Assembly (NCBI RefSeq): GCF_902498065.1
Contig: NZ_CABVIR010000001.1
Span: 124,001-188,000, forward strand
Direction of reading: 5' to 3'
DNA from: Pseudomonas fluorescens
GTDB taxonomy: Bacteria; Pseudomonadota; Gammaproteobacteria; Pseudomonadales; Pseudomonadaceae
Length of the DNA: 64,000 nt
Part shown: positions 63,850 through 64,000 of the stretch, in pieces
How the letters are laid out: each line of letters starts with the position of its first letter
How positions within the stretch are numbered: the stretch's first letter is position 1
Notes under the pieces: generated by a model
What the model was told of the DNA's origin: nothing
Database searches by the model: none
The model's input: only the letters and a program-made list of their open reading frames with translations
Translations under genes and position numbers: made by a program

Positions 63850-64000
63850 TGCGCGTGATTAACCATCGAGAGGGGAAAAAAAGAGAACGCATTCTCGCAT
63901 GTCATGAGGTGAGGGCAAAGGCGCTTGGTCTGCAAATTCCTCTAACCCCTTTAATTAAATGAATTTTTTTTAAAAAGGATTTGACGCCCTACGGGGGGCT
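63850..64000. other. AT-rich gap after folD at the window edge
   Basis: The upstream region of folD contains an AT-rich stretch (63951-63980) and a TTGACG (63981-63986) that could be a -35 element. In P. aeruginosa tRNA genes lie next to folD, so a tRNA promoter just beyond the edge is possible, but no tRNA is visible here. Confidence 0.35.

Overview
The window is chromosomal DNA of a fluorescent-group Pseudomonas. The evidence is the gene content and order: apt-anr-hemN-ccoSIHG followed by two tandem cbb3 oxidase operons, the divergent ampC/ampR pair, gudD/gudP, pbpG and folD. The high GC content and more than a dozen intergenic REP/REPIN palindromes (core GTGGGAGCGGGCTTGCCCGC or close variants) point the same way. 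No rRNA, tRNA, CRISPR array, insertion sequence or prophage was seen.

Layout. 1-3.1 kb: a truncated MDR-type oxidoreductase, then the coupled pair selD-mnmH (selenophosphate synthesis and tRNA 2-selenouridine). 3.3-10 kb: a secreted histidine-phosphatase-like protein, a glutathione transferase behind a perfect Anr/FNR-type box, a PhzF-family protein, a HemB of the cysteine (zinc) type, an FAD monooxygenase and a DUF1615 lipoprotein. 10-14.8 kb: a secreted protein made almost entirely of ten 13-residue repeats, an ECF sigma/anti-sigma pair with a DUF3455 protein, a DUF4349 lipoprotein, a GST-like protein and a CBS-domain protein. 15-23 kb: DNA polymerase II, DUF1810, an aldo/keto reductase, a secreted aldose epimerase with a palindrome-rich promoter, a lipoprotein, a TSUP exporter, a VOC protein and DUF4174. 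23-32 kb: an N-acyl-D-amino-acid hydrolase with a lone solute-binding protein, ampC/ampR, and the glucarate genes gudP-gudD with a divergent FCD/GntR regulator.

32-53 kb is the respiratory part: an acyl-CoA dehydrogenase, apt, anr, a small unknown protein, hemN (with a perfect Anr box), a TauE-like membrane protein, ccoS, ccoI, ccoH, ccoG, then ccoNOQP-1 and ccoNOQP-2. Anr, HemN (anaerobic heme supply), the CcoGHIS assembly factors (copper and cofactor insertion) and the two cbb3 oxidases form one low-oxygen functional block. Between ccoG and cco1 lies an unexpected divergent pair of exported metallophosphoesterase paralogs. One keeps the metal-binding motifs; the other has lost most of them by point substitution (D to N, N to S, H to N twice). 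This pair is the most unusual object in the window.

53-64 kb: a cupin, YceH, DUF1993, a probable dispersed intergenic element, sstT, an MFS transporter, nhaR, a small lipoprotein with a TerC-family protein, a 56-residue membrane protein, a C39-like lipoprotein that lacks the catalytic Cys and His, two small acidic disordered proteins, pbpG and folD.
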